Both the position numbers and the translations under genes were made by a program. This document shows, one piece after another, positions 37,995-51,183 of a stretch of DNA of 64,000 nucleotides. The notes beneath the pieces are model-generated. The model saw only the letters and a program-made list of their open reading frames with translations, was not told where the DNA came from and searched no databases. Source of the DNA: Carallia brachiata (Eukaryota > Streptophyta > Magnoliopsida > Malpighiales > Rhizophoraceae); contig JADCRB010000068.1 of the NCBI GenBank assembly GCA_021464245.1, positions 7,984,134 through 8,048,133 on the forward strand, in the 5' to 3' direction. Numbering within the stretch: position 1 is the stretch's first letter; each line of letters opens with the position of its first letter.

Positions 37995-38350
37995 TGAAAA
38001 ACCTATTTTTTTGTGTTCATAGTGTCGTTATAATGAAAACTTTTGAGATTAACTTACGTTTAATGATCAATTTCACTCAAAAGGTTTTCGCTTTTATTAA
38101 TTTACATCGAAAACTTTTTTTTTTTGGAAATATATCCTTGACGTTACCTTCGTTAGACAAAATTGAACTAGTCCTCTGATATGGTGAAATCCATCGTTAA
38201 GTTTGATGACATGTCAATGAATTGAGCTGCCACCTCATATAAAATGTTCTATGTCAATATGCCACGTCATAAATAAAAGCTGATGTGGCACTTGGAGAAG
38301 AGGAATTTTCAGTCTTTTTTCATTCCATTAAAAATTGACATAATTAGGAT
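37995..38350 (+). repeat. MULE inner inverted repeat, left
   Basis: Includes TTAATGATCAATTTCACTCA, GACAAAATTGAACTAGTCCT, AAGTTTGATGACATGTCAAT and GATGTGGCACTTGGAGAAGA. All have inverted counterparts in 43795-44133. Confidence 0.85.
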
Positions 38351-39051
38351 GGATTTAGTTGAAAAAAATAAATAAAATGAAAAACCCTTAAGTTGCAACT
38401 CATTTTGACAGACACCTACCACCTTTGAATCCTTTATAATCTTTGAACCCGACGGTAGTTGATGATGTCAACAAACACCATGAAACCCTAATCCCTTCAA
38501 TTCTCTAAACCCTTTCTCATAGTAAAACTTTGTTTCACTGAAAAGTTTTGATTTTTGGGGTTTGGACACAAGTAACCCTTTGTTTCCTTTTATTTTTGGA
38601 GTTTTTGAATTTCTTTATTTTATCTTTTATTATTTCCTTTATTCTTCCAATGCAAAGGGTTGTGTTATATTGTCTTCTATCTATGTTGGGGGGACCAACT
38701 GTGGGTTTGTGGCAATTTGTTTGTTGTCCTTGTAGCCACTTCCAAATATTTTATATAAAAATAAAAAATTTTGTTTAATCTTATTAATTATTGTGTTAGT
38801 TCCCTAATTAGGGTTTATGTCCCTTAATTAGGAGTTTATATCCCAAATTACGGTTTTATGGTTAAGATTTGGGTTTTTAACACTTCAACTCTATTTTATT
38901 GTTTACAATAGGAGTAATTTGTAAAAATTATGAAATTGAATTTTTTAGTAGGGTTTTATGCTTTATAAAATTGAGTTAACAGAATCTGTCTACTGAGTTG
39001 GTTTATTGACTACGATTTAGTAATCTTTTTTCCTTTATGCAATGTTACAGG

Positions 39052-41500
39052 ATGGAAGAATATGTGAGTTTGAGGATTTTCCATAGTGAGAGGTTTGTGA
39101 AAAAGCCAATATTCATGTATGATGGTGAAAGTAGTGACATATTTGAAAAGGTAGATATTGACAAATTATCTATATTGAGGTGACATTAATTGTTAAAGAG
39201 CTTTTTAAGTATTCTAATATCAGTAATATTTACTTTAGGATCCCTAATAATTGGCAGTCTTTTAGGGACTCTTAATTCTTATGTCCAGTAATAATAGTGT
39301 GATATTTATGTCGAAAATTTTGTCCAAATATGGGATCATTGATTGGGAGCATTAGTTGATGAACCTATGATTATTGAATATCCAAGTTTGCCTTCAACTG
39401 AGGATGTGTTGTGCTCAGAATGTGGATGCTTCAGAGGAAGTTGATGAGGTTAGATTGAATGGAAGTATTGTGTACATAAGTAATGATACTGCACAAAAAT
39501 TTTGTTATGCTAAAAAAAAAGAAGCGATAGCTTATACTAATGGATGGAGTTGAATAACTTGGGAGCATGATGGACAAAAGAGTAATGATGAGGCACAAGC
39601 CTTAGGCATGGTGAACAAAGGGCTTGGCTGCTGAAGTTACAATTGAAGAACCTAATGCAAGTAAAACAATGCTTGAGGTTAATGGAACTAGAGTAGCTCC
39701 CAACAATGTCCATGAAGATTCGACACATAATGAAGACAACCAAGGTAGTAGCAGTGAAGAAGAAAGGAAGCAACAAGGATTGAAACAATGGATTGGTTGT
39801 CAGATTATGGAGATGAGGAATTAAGAGATATAAGGATCAAAGTCTACATTTCAGAGGAAGAATGTTGAAACTAAAGCCAAGAAAGCATGTGATAAAAACA
39901 ATAAGATATGGATTGGAGGATGATGTGCACATTCCCCATTTGGAGACTGACTACCTATCATCTAATAACCTTGGTAATTATGATGAATGTAAAGACAGTG
40001 GCAGTGAGGTAGAAGATATAGTAAGGAAAAAAAACAGTAAACATAAGATATGATCCTACATAAGTGTCCAGTTTGGGATGTAGGCTTGTTGTTTTAAAAT
40101 AAAGAGGAGTTATAAGATGTATTAGCCAATATGCATTGGATAGTGGATTTGGGATTAGATAGACAAAAATGAGCCATATAGGGTCGCTGCCAAGTGCATT
40201 GATGGGTGCCTTTAGAAGGTTTTTACAACTATTGAGAGGGCCTCCAAGGTGTTTATGGTTAAGACTTACATCTAAGAACATAGATGCATAAAAACCAACA
40301 AGAGTAGTATGTAAATTCAAGATTTCTAGCTAAACTGTTGAGGAAAAGGATTTTGGCACAACCATATATGAAGTTGAAAGATCTTAAAGAGCTTTTGAAG
40401 CAAGATTATGAACAATATGTTACTTTAGGGATGTGTAAGAGTGTGAGGCAAAAGGTATTGAAATCAGCTGTTAGGACCTATGTCGAGCAATTTGCCATAT
40501 AGTAGGACTATAAAGAAGAGTTATTGCTTAGCAATCTTGGAGTACATGTGAGATCGATGTCTAGCCCAGAAAAGTTAGAGATCCTGTCATTTTTCAAAGG
40601 ATTTTCATATGTTTTGCTAATTGTAAAGAAAGGTGGAAACCTAGCTCTTGAAAAACATTTGGGTAAATGGATGTTTTCTCAAAGGTGAATATAAAGGACA
40701 AATACTTAGTTTAATGAGGAAAAATGCAAATAATCAAATGTTTCCCCTCGCATGAGCAGCAGTGAAAGTGGAAAATAGAGAAACATGGACATGATTTTTA
40801 AAATTATTGAAGGACTTGCATTTCAAAGATGATGACTCGTACACCATCATATTAGGCAAACAAAAGGTATTCTTTATTTTGTTGGCTTACTGTTGTTTAA
40901 CTTCTCATTTAATTTATGTTAGAATAATCAATTTTTTTGCTTAAAATGTAGGGCTTAATGAATGCGGTGGTAAGTGATTCCCAAAGCAAACATAGGTTGT
41001 GTACATTTTATGTGTTTATGAATTTTTATAAAAGGATGAAAGGACATGATCTAAGGTATCAATTTTGGAGATGTGCCAAATCATCCTATGTTCAAGATGT
41101 AGAGATACAAATAAAGAGGCTTGATAGATTTGTACTTAGATGTGTGATTGATTTATTGAAATATGATCCTATAGAAACATGGTATAGAGCTTTCTAAACT
41201 GACAATTCCTTGTGTGATACAGTAAAAAGTAATATATGTGAGGCCTTTACACATGGATTTTAGAAGCTAGACACAAGAAAAGTTACATCCTTCTGAAATA
41301 TGTAAGATGTTAGGGAAGCCAAAAAAACTAAGATAAAAAAAATCAAGATGAACTCAAGAAGTTCTCTCAATCAAATTACCAACTTACAAACTGTTGTGGA
41401 AGGGTCAAGTGCAAATATATAAAAACTGTGGCAAGAGTGGGCATAATAAGCAAAACTTAAAACCTCTTTTACAAAAAGCAGCCGAAGTCAAAACTACTAT
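39052..41500 (+). pseudogene. MuDR-type MULE transposase relic
   Basis: An acceptor-like TTACAG precedes the ATG at 39052, and the protein starts MEEYVSLRIFHSERFVKKPI, like the N-terminal PB1-like domain of plant MuDR transposases. Farther on, in changing frames, the family order is readable. YRVAAKCIDGCLWKVFTTIE and VFMVKTYI lie near 40180-40275 (the MuDR DNA-binding region). MKLKDLKELLKQDYEQYVTL and SAVRTYVEQF follow, then KMFSQR-like and NNQMFPLA..AAVKVENRETW near 40660-40790 (DDE region). RLCTFYVFMNFYKRMKGHDL lies at 40978-41040. A degraded zinc knuckle (CGKSGHNKQN) lies near 41425. Many stops and frameshifts make it inactive. The host-like tail beyond 41500 is also broken. Confidence 0.85.
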
Positions 41501-41579
41501 TTTTTTTTTAAATTAAGAAATTGGCATGTTAATTCTCACGTTTTGTTATAGTGACTAACAAAATGACCTTTGTTTGATA

Positions 41580-42540
41580 GACGAGTGAAAATGCAAATAA
41601 AAATGATGTAGCTGCAATGGAGGATACACATACAAGCCAAGCAATGAATATTGGTGAAGATGAAGGAAATTTTAGTACCTGTATAGGTGTTGCATGCGAA
41701 ATACCTACTCCTACTAACAATAAAATAGCAAAACCTAATATGTCTACAAATCTGACACTTACTTCTATACCTGATCAGGGGGTTACAACTACTAAAGAGG
41801 ATCTTTCCACGCCTTAGAAAGATTCACTTGCTGAATTTAGCACAATTACCAATGCTAAAAAGGTCAACAAGTGGGAAGGGAAATAGAAAGGTGCGAGGGA
41901 CAAACAAAGGTAAGAACAACAAAATGATTTAATCTATTGCCCTCGATCAAAATTTGGAAAACAAATTTTGTGGCAAAGCAGTTTACACAAACATTGAAAC
42001 TGGGATGTCTATGTTTAATGTAAGACCAAAATGAAAATTCTTGGTTTATTTTGCTTGATGTGTTTGTTGCCATCAATGTAATTTTAATCTATTATTTTTT
42101 GTTTTTCTTGAATTGATAGGTACAATCCCCTGATTCCTTGAGCCTTGGAAACAAGAGAAAAATTGTAGATGTTGATCCTCACCAATATAAATTGTCTTTT
42201 AAATCAAATGATCTTCAATGGTTGGGTAATGATGCAATTTCAACTAGACAGTTACAACATGTAAGGTAGATTGGTGTAATTTTTTTTATAGAGTTCTCTT
42301 TAAATAATTTTTTGAATTTTATTATTGCCAACAATATTGCACAAATTGCATTGGCAGATGACAAGTGTTAGATCGCTCAAAAAGGCTTTTAGAAAGATAG
42401 AGGTAAATATTTCAGCAAGAGGGGTGGGCAAAACACATTTGTTGGGATCTCATACTAAAAACTTGACAAACCACATGTTATGTCCATTCCAAACAAGCAA
42501 GTGGAAGCTAATAGAGAATAATCATATGTTTGGTTTACCT
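41580..42540 (+). pseudogene. Probable C-terminal remnant of the MULE transposase gene
   Basis: Short open pieces (41617-41817, 42121-42265 and 42325-42480) follow the transposase in the same orientation. They are Ser/Thr/Lys-rich with no recognised motif, separated by AT-rich intron-like sequence with AG acceptors (TTGATAG near 42119). They are consistent with the poorly conserved C-terminal region of MuDR-type proteins, but this is inferred from position only. Confidence 0.4.
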
Positions 42541-43119
42541 TTTTTTTTTTTTGGTATGTAATTTGCATTTTTGGCAGTTAATGTAATGCAACTACAACGT
42601 GCATAATTTTTTCGCTTGTAACTAGGGGTATACTTTGAAACTCCACTACAATGTGCAACATTTTTTAGGATATAATTTAGGGTATATTTTGGAACTCCTC
42701 TTTTTGCTAATGTACTAGTGCTATTAAGGAACAATGCCATAACACTTTTTTGGGATAAATGATTAAATTAATGTTTAAACTGCTTCAGATTATTTCTATA
42801 TGTCCAATGGGATTATAAAAGTCATTTGTTCACACCCTACTATTGTTTGCAATATAGATAAGCAAAAAATAACATGAAACAATAAAGCAAAATGCTACAA
42901 GTCAATAAATACAAGTCAAGTTTTTGATTCTAACATCTAGTACGAAAGTATAGTTCTTTTGATACTAATTAAACAAAACACTGCTTACTAATTGAACTAG
43001 TCGGCCACTCCTCAACAAGTCAATAATTATACCAGCAAAATGCTACAAAAAAACAACAAATATCATGCAAGTCGTCTTATACATTGTCAAATTCTTCTGA
43101 CAATCTGCAACTTCTTGAA

Positions 43120-43660
43120 TTCTTCTAGCCTTATTATCAATTAGTTCCTTCTTAATCTTCTTAAGCTTATCAAGCAAATCATCAATGCAATTGCTATGTC
43201 CAACTCCTAACATTTAGTTCCTCTCACTTTCCTTTTTGCTTTCCACTTGTCTCTCTAACTTTTCAATCTGACTCTGCTGTTTATTAATCACCTCTTTTGC
43301 AAGTTTGGTAAATTCATCGTCTTCCCAGAAAAAGATATTTTCTGCACAAACCTACATATAATATCCATTGTTAATATGGATCCACATTAATTTTTTAAAA
43401 CCATTTAAAATCATATCAATAGAACTATAAATTTCTTTCAAGCATTTTCTCGAACACTTACAGTTCATAATTTATATTTTCCATATTTCAAGAATGAATT
43501 TCATATGTTTGCTTAATCAGAAGCTAACTTTGTAGTTTGGGTAAGACCAGAATCTTCTTCCTGGTTTTTTTTTTTTTTGTCCATGAAGTTGTAAATTGCG
43601 CCACTTCTTTAACGGATGAGTTCCCTTTTATGCATATTGAACGAGCTGCACGACCTATAA
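43120..43660 (-). pseudogene. Possible GRF-type zinc-finger gene remnant inside the MULE
   Basis: Read leftwards from about 43355, the frame gives CAENIFFWEDDEFTKLAKEV followed by NKQQSQIEKLERQVESKKES and a stop, then a further Lys-rich helical stretch. A Cys, aromatic pair and Trp-Glu/Asp-Asp followed by a coiled coil is how plant GRF-type zinc-finger proteins end their finger. The upstream cysteines are not clearly readable. Such genes are often found with transposons. Its opposite orientation to the transposase is noted. Confidence 0.35.
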
Positions 43661-43794
43661 GAAAATGTCGATGTGCTATGAGTTGCCGGTGGGTTGGGGA
43701 GCAAAATGGTTAGGAATTATAGGGTTTCGTACAAAGGGATGTGCAAAGTAGACGACACTTGAGAGGAAGTTTAGTCTTTTTATTCTTAATTTTC

Positions 43795-44133
43795 TTTTAA
43801 TATGTCAATTTTTATTAGAAAGAAAAAAGACTGAAAATTCCTCTTCCATCCAAGTGCCACATCAGCTTTCATTTATCAAGTGTCATGCTGATATAGAGTG
43901 TCCTGTATGAGGCGGCAGCTCAGTTCATTGACATGTTATCAAACTTAACGGTGGATTTTGCCATGTCAGAGGTTTGAGTCAATTTTGTCTAACGGAGGTA
44001 ACGTTGAGGATAGATTTAAAAAAAAAAAAGTTATGGGTATAAGTTATAAAAACGAAACCTTTTGGGTGAAATTGATCATTAAGCCATTAAGTTATGACAA
44101 CAATGTTCCCATACAAAAATGAAAAACTCATAG
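43795..44133 (-). repeat. MULE inner inverted repeat, right
   Basis: The reverse complement reads TTAATGATCAATTTCACCCA, GACAAAATTGACTCAAACC, AAGTTTGATAACATGTCAAT and GATGTGGCACTTGGATGGAA, matching the left inner repeat with substitutions. Confidence 0.85.
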
Positions 44134-44321
44134 CAAGATAAATACATGCGTATGAGCCTGTGCCTGAGAGCTACCATAATAATTGTTGCACTATTTTTGT
44201 AAATAGAAAAACTAAAAACTATTAACACAAATTATATGTTAAAAGACTAATAATACTCTATAATTCAATTATGAAAATTTACATTAATAACCTAATTATA
44301 AACTATTCGTAAGTTATTGAC

Positions 44322-44640
44322 TTAATGTTGGTTTTTTCAATAAGTTAGTGATCTAATTATAATTTTTTCTTAAGTTACTAACCCAAATCAAAAGCTTTAT
44401 AACCTGCCACGTGGCATTTGATGATATGGACATGTGGGCCTGACACATCAGCACCTTTGGTGGACCTAGCATTTGATGCCTACCACGTCATCACTTAACA
44501 ATTGTTTTCACGAAGACGAAGTTAGTAACTTATTTTTGAACTTTTTTTTTTACATTAGTGACCTTAATTGAACTTTTTTATAGTTAGTGACCTGAAATTA
44601 GTTTTTTTCTAACTTAGAGACCTAAATTTGAACTTATCTG
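44322..44640 (-). repeat. MULE outer terminal inverted repeat, right
   Basis: The reverse complement of the left outer repeat. It contains GTTAGTGACCTGAAATTAG, TTAGTGACCTTAATTGAAC and GCCACGTGGCATTTGATGAT. Confidence 0.85.
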
Positions 44641-45854
44641 TGCAAACAACCACGAATTAATTTTATATCACTACACTAGTTTAGGAGGAAGAGAGAAGGG
44701 AGTAGGTTACACCTAGTCATGTGACCAACAATATTGAAAAATTCCAGAGACGTGTGTCAATTTTTAGTACTTCGCTTTTTAGTTTTGTATTTTTAAATAT
44801 CTCATAGTTTATTTAGAAAATTTTTTAAATCGTTTCAATCAAGTTTTTATGTCATTTGGTGTTTCCTTAAGTGTCTTTATGTATGTGACTTATTAAAATT
44901 AAAACATATTGGCAATGAATATGTTAATAATCTCAAAAGATTAGAAAAATTGAATCTTTTTAATAATTCTCCGAATTAAAAATTTGATGCTTGTACATAT
45001 GTATATCAGTGGCAAAGTTACTTTAAGGCTTGTGGGGGAGGAGGGGGAAGCCCCTACCAAAAAAAACATGCCTCCACTCGAAAGTTTTCTCGCCCCATTG
45101 ATAATTTGAAACTTATTGGATTTACTAAATGGCTAATGTCAATTAGTATGAGTTATTGAAGTTATGATCAATCTTTGGTAATACCTCTAAGATGCGTTTG
45201 TTAAACAAGTATGATAATATCGAATAGACTTATATAATATAAGATAGTATAAGGGAGGATGAGTAACTAGCCATCACATATTTAGAATTATCTTAAATAC
45301 AAAAATTGAAATAAATTTAAGTTCCAATAATATATTTATAATTATTAGAAAGAAAAAAAAAGCTAATGAACAAATTCTCTATTTCTATGGCGCCCAATAG
45401 TGGCGACAGCAACAACAATGACTCACAATAGTAGTGGTAGCAACGCGACGACGACCAGTGTTGGAGACGACAATGGGCGCTTAATGAGAAAAATGTGACA
45501 ACAATCCTATATGTGTATGTCGAAATGACTTTTCAAACATAAGATGATAAGTATGTAAGAAAAAAAACATGAGATGATAAGGACAAATTGACTAAATTTA
45601 TACTATTTCTTCATATCTTATATAGCAAATGCATCCCAAATAAATTAGTTGTTGTATCTATTAAATTTAAAAATACATGACTTTATGTTATTAAATGAAT
45701 TTATTTATATGTTTTAGTTTGAAATGAATGAAGCTGTTGACATTGATCTTATTTAGATTTTGAATAATATTTTAAATACTCGCATATTTGATGATAGAAT
45801 AAAATTTTCTCTATGTATAATAATTTAAAAATACATAAAAATAAAACATATATC
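44641..45854. other. Intergenic, nothing recognised
   Basis: AT-rich. A patch at about 45380-45480 with GGCGACAGCAACAACAATGA-type sequence is GC-richer but carries no convincing ORF. Confidence 0.5.
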
Positions 45855-46115
45855 TTTAACCACTCGAGATAGTTGTTCAGTGGCAAATCAGCGTGCGTTT
45901 CACACTGGTGACCTGGGTTTGAGTTCCTGCATCTGCGCCTTCTCTTGTCAAATGCTTTGTGGTCACAACAAATGGCTAAAGACTGTAGTATGAGGTTGGG
46001 TTTCAGACTCAGTAATTGTCATGGTCTCCTGTTATAGAAATACACTCAGTTTTACTAGTATTCAAATGATGGGTCTACCTCTTTGAGAGTGATTGGATGA
46101 GATATTGAAAAACAG
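45855..46115 (+). repeat. tRNA-derived SINE candidate
   Basis: GATAGTTGTTCAGTGGCAAA resembles an RNA polymerase III box A. GGTTTGAGTTCC, about 40 bases on (45914-45925), is close to the box B consensus GGTTCGANTCC. Spacing and order are right for a tRNA-derived plant SINE, and about 190 bases follow before a simple repeat (CCCTTAATCCACAAATATAA twice at 46127-46164). No matching target-site duplication was established. Confidence 0.5.
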
Positions 46116-47060
46116 AGTTACTCCGCCCTTAATCCACAAATATAACCCTTAATCCACAAATATAATGAACAATATATTTATAATAATTTTTTTTTGTGGT
46201 TTAAAAAAAAACATATATTTTTAATCAACGTGTTGATTTGTACGGAATAAGTTTGGTTAGTACGAGAATAAAAGCACTTACACGACATAAGACGGCTACA
46301 AGTTTTGAATGTACCATTTTTTTAAAAAAATGTAAGAAAAATATAGATGATTATCTTTTAATTAGTTCTCACAAAATATAAATTTTCTTATATTATGATA
46401 TTAGAGATATATATTTAATCATACTATTTATATAACATTCATTTGAGATTTTCATTTTTCATAGTTGTTCAGTCAAAAAACCTTCATGTAAAAAAGTAAT
46501 GTTAGTCATTTTTTAGATTATATTATATTTTAATACTACTTCTTTTTTTTTTTTTTTTGTTCATTAGAGCTGCTCAAGTAATAATAGAAAAGAAAAAAAA
46601 TTATATAAACAAGATCTGAAATTTTGAGTCTAGATTTTATAGTTAACAATTATTATTTTCAATCAGTTAGATTATGCTCAATTCACTAATATTATTTTAT
46701 TAACTATATGTATATTTGCTCCGCGAATAATAATCTTTAGCGTAAGGGGAGGGTTAAGTATCCAGATTAGATTAAGTAGCAATGATTAGATAAATAAAAA
46801 AAAAGATTAAGTAGCAAATGACACGAGAGAATGAGAGCCCTGCCATATCATCCAATAAGATTTGCCTTTGGAGTCCACTAAAAATGGACTGATTGATGGA
46901 TTAAGGGTCCAAAATTGCTTACTTTGTACAGCTCATTTTGGGCCTCAATTGGGCCATATCGGGGGAGTGTCTATTCGGACTTGGGAGCGTACCGAAAATT
47001 GTTTATTTAAAAAAATAAGGGGAGAGAGAGAGAGAGGGAATCGAAACGAGTTTTGAAATT
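46116..47060. other. Intergenic and distal CDKB2 promoter
   Basis: AT-rich with a T-run near 46540. The ORF at 46862-47056 lies in promoter DNA and is not supported as a gene. Confidence 0.5.
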
Positions 47061-47326
47061 CAAAAAAAAGGGAAAATGTAGCCGTTTAGGAAGGAGGAGG
47101 GGGCAATACCGGAAAGATGAAAGAAGCAACGGGCAGCATTTGTTCGCATCCGATTCTATATATATATATATATATATAGGTATATATTCTTTCCAATCCT
47201 GCAAAAGGAAAGTAAATTAAGTATAGATAGAAGAAGCATTCTCGCACAGAGAGAGAGAGAGAGAGAGAGAGAGGGTTTTATAAGAATGGAGAAAGTAGGA
47301 GGAGTGTGGGGAACAACAACAACAAC
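47061..47326 (+). promoter_or_regulatory. Proximal promoter and 5' UTR of CDKB2
   Basis: CCGTT (47082-47086) and AACGG (47128-47132) match the core of the M-phase-specific activator (MSA) element bound by three-repeat MYB factors in G2/M genes. A TATATATATATATATATATA tract at 47158-47178 could serve as TATA box, followed after some 70 bases by a (GA)n tract (47248-47273) in the probable leader. The function is inferred from what is known of CDKB2 regulation. AACGG is short and occurs often by chance. Confidence 0.4.

Positions 47327-47348
<22 letters not shown>
47286..47348 (+). promoter_or_regulatory. Upstream ORF overlapping the CDKB2 start codon
   Basis: ATG at 47286 opens a 20-codon frame (MEKVGGVWG, a run of five Thr, then an Arg-rich end) that stops at TGA 47346-47348. 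This lies 19 bases past the main ATG at 47327 and in another frame. If the transcript starts near the TATA tract at 47158-47178, ribosomes meet this ATG first, so leaky scanning would be needed to make the kinase. Confidence 0.5.
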
Positions 47349-49488
<2,140 letters not shown>

Positions 49489-50803
49489 GCAAACTGTGGC
49501 AATCGTGTTCTGATAACACTGGATTGCAACAGCTTTTGATTAAGTAGGAAATCAGTCCTGTACTAACTTCTGCTTCCCTCAAGCATATGTTTAGACTTAG
49601 TAGTGGTTATCATATGGAGGTTTCTAAAACTTGTATTTTTAATCTCAATGATACTTTGTGAGTTAGTTTCGCTGCTCATTTGTGTTATCTATTCCAGCTT
49701 GATACTCATAGGAATGATAATTTTATCCGTATCTATCGGGAATTATCCGTATTCACTCTAACGGGTACGAGGTCAAAGCCAATTGACCAAAGAAAGGGGT
49801 GGGGATCTTTATTTCCCATATTTTTTTTAACGGGTATGGGAACGGTAATGAGTTTACTTATTCTCATTCTTATATTTTCTCCGTATTTGCTTCATTTGTT
49901 TTTTTTTTTAATTCTTTAATCTTAGATAAATAGAATTAAATTCTCCACTCTTGAAAACTATTCACCTTCCAACTGCCAACAAAATTGATCTCTTTGTCTC
50001 TCTCTGTGTATGGTGTTTTGGGATAGGACCCAGACATAAAATGCCCCGTACGCTTGTCTGCAACCCAATAAGAACTCCTGCGTTGGTTGTCCGATGACAT
50101 ATATGGAGGATTATGGAGGAATAAGTCCATGATAATGGCTATGGTATGGTGCTTCTAAGTTAGGGTGCAAAAATTATGCCATTGATGAAAAATTGTCATA
50201 AGATTTTTTATAGAAATAAAAGGATTTAGAGATATGGATAAATAGAATGAATTTTAGGACTTGAATAATTTTAATTGTTGGTTTATTTAAACGTTTAAGT
50301 TCTTCTCTAATTCTATATCATCAATGGTGAAACTCTCTTACAGCATCAATACTTAAATATAGACATGATAGGAGCAGCACAAATAGGATATTTCTTAGCG
50401 TAATTCAGGTTTGCTATGTCACAAAGGTAATTATAAATTAGTCACCATATAATTTTTAAAAAAATCATATCATATTTTTAAAAAATCTAATTATTGACTT
50501 TTTACACCATATGGAATTTTGTAAAAACATAAAGCAATAGCTAACAAGGCACATTTATGAGATAAAGATAGACAATTTAGGGTGATTTAAATATAACTTG
50601 TAATTTATTATTATTTTTCATTGAAGTTTAGTTAAAAAAGAGTAATAATTCCTATTATTTATTACCTCAACACCTTTCACCTTAATTTGATAATAAAAAA
50701 GTTTTCTGGCCTTCACTGACATAATGAATACAATAATCTTGATTGAGCTAATGGTGTGGCCATAATAATGTGTGCGTATGTTTCTTTCTCTCTTTGTATT
50801 TAT
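49489..50803. other. CDKB2 3' UTR and intergenic DNA
   Basis: The first 150-200 bases are the probable 3' UTR. Around 49700-49860 there are repeated TATCCGTAT, AACGGGTA and GGGTATGGGAACGG motifs that look like a transposon end. Nothing else was recognised. Confidence 0.45.
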
Positions 50804-51183
50804 ATGTAAGTATGTATATATTGTGTGTACATTTTTCAATTTGAATAATTTCGGGAAGGAATCTACTAAATGCTTTAAATATAGCTCAAAACTAAAATTT
50901 ATATGGGTATTAATCATTGTAAAAATAATATACATGAGCAATATTGACAATTAAAATCTTGTTTTATAAGCTAAGTTCACAATAGAATTCAATATGTAAG
51001 TATGTATATATTGTGTGTACATTTTACAGTTTAAATAATTTCGGGAAGGAATCTACTAAATGCTTTAAATATAGCTCAAAACTAAAATTTATATGGGTAT
51101 TAATCATTGTAAAAATAATATACATGAGCAATATTGACAATTAAAATCTTGTTTTATAAGCTAAGTTCACAATAGAATTCAAT
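50804..51183. repeat. Near-identical tandem duplication, period 190 bp
   Basis: 50804-50993 and 50994-51183 both run from GTAAGTATGTATATATTGTG to ACAATAGAATTCAATAT. By eye they differ at only about four positions, clustered in TTTTTCAATTTGAATAA against TTTTACAGTTTAAATAA. There is no coding capacity. The few differences suggest a young event or gene conversion. Confidence 0.92.

Larger units (their letters stand above)
36636..44640 (+). mobile_element. Decayed Mutator-like element (MULE) with two nested pairs of inverted repeats
   Basis: The outer pair (36636-36910 and 44322-44640) and inner pair (about 37995-38350 and 43795-44133) of long terminal inverted repeats flank a MuDR-type transposase relic at 39052-41500. 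Long TIRs and this transposase family identify a MULE. The left arm carries about 1.1 kb between outer and inner repeats, the right arm only about 190 bases. The structure is therefore either one element with composite ends or one MULE inserted in another. No exact 9-bp target-site duplication could be confirmed; GTACAAAAAC on the left and GTGCAAACAAC on the right are similar but not identical. Confidence 0.8.

Noticed and set aside
36620..44660. Exact target-site duplication for the MULE
   Set aside because: GTACAAAAAC and GTGCAAACAAC are alike but not equal. Calling it a duplication would need an empty site.
47306..47326. Extension of CDKB2 upstream to codon 47306
   Set aside because: That codon is GTG, not ATG. 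The first in-frame ATG is 47327, and plant B2 kinases start close to it.
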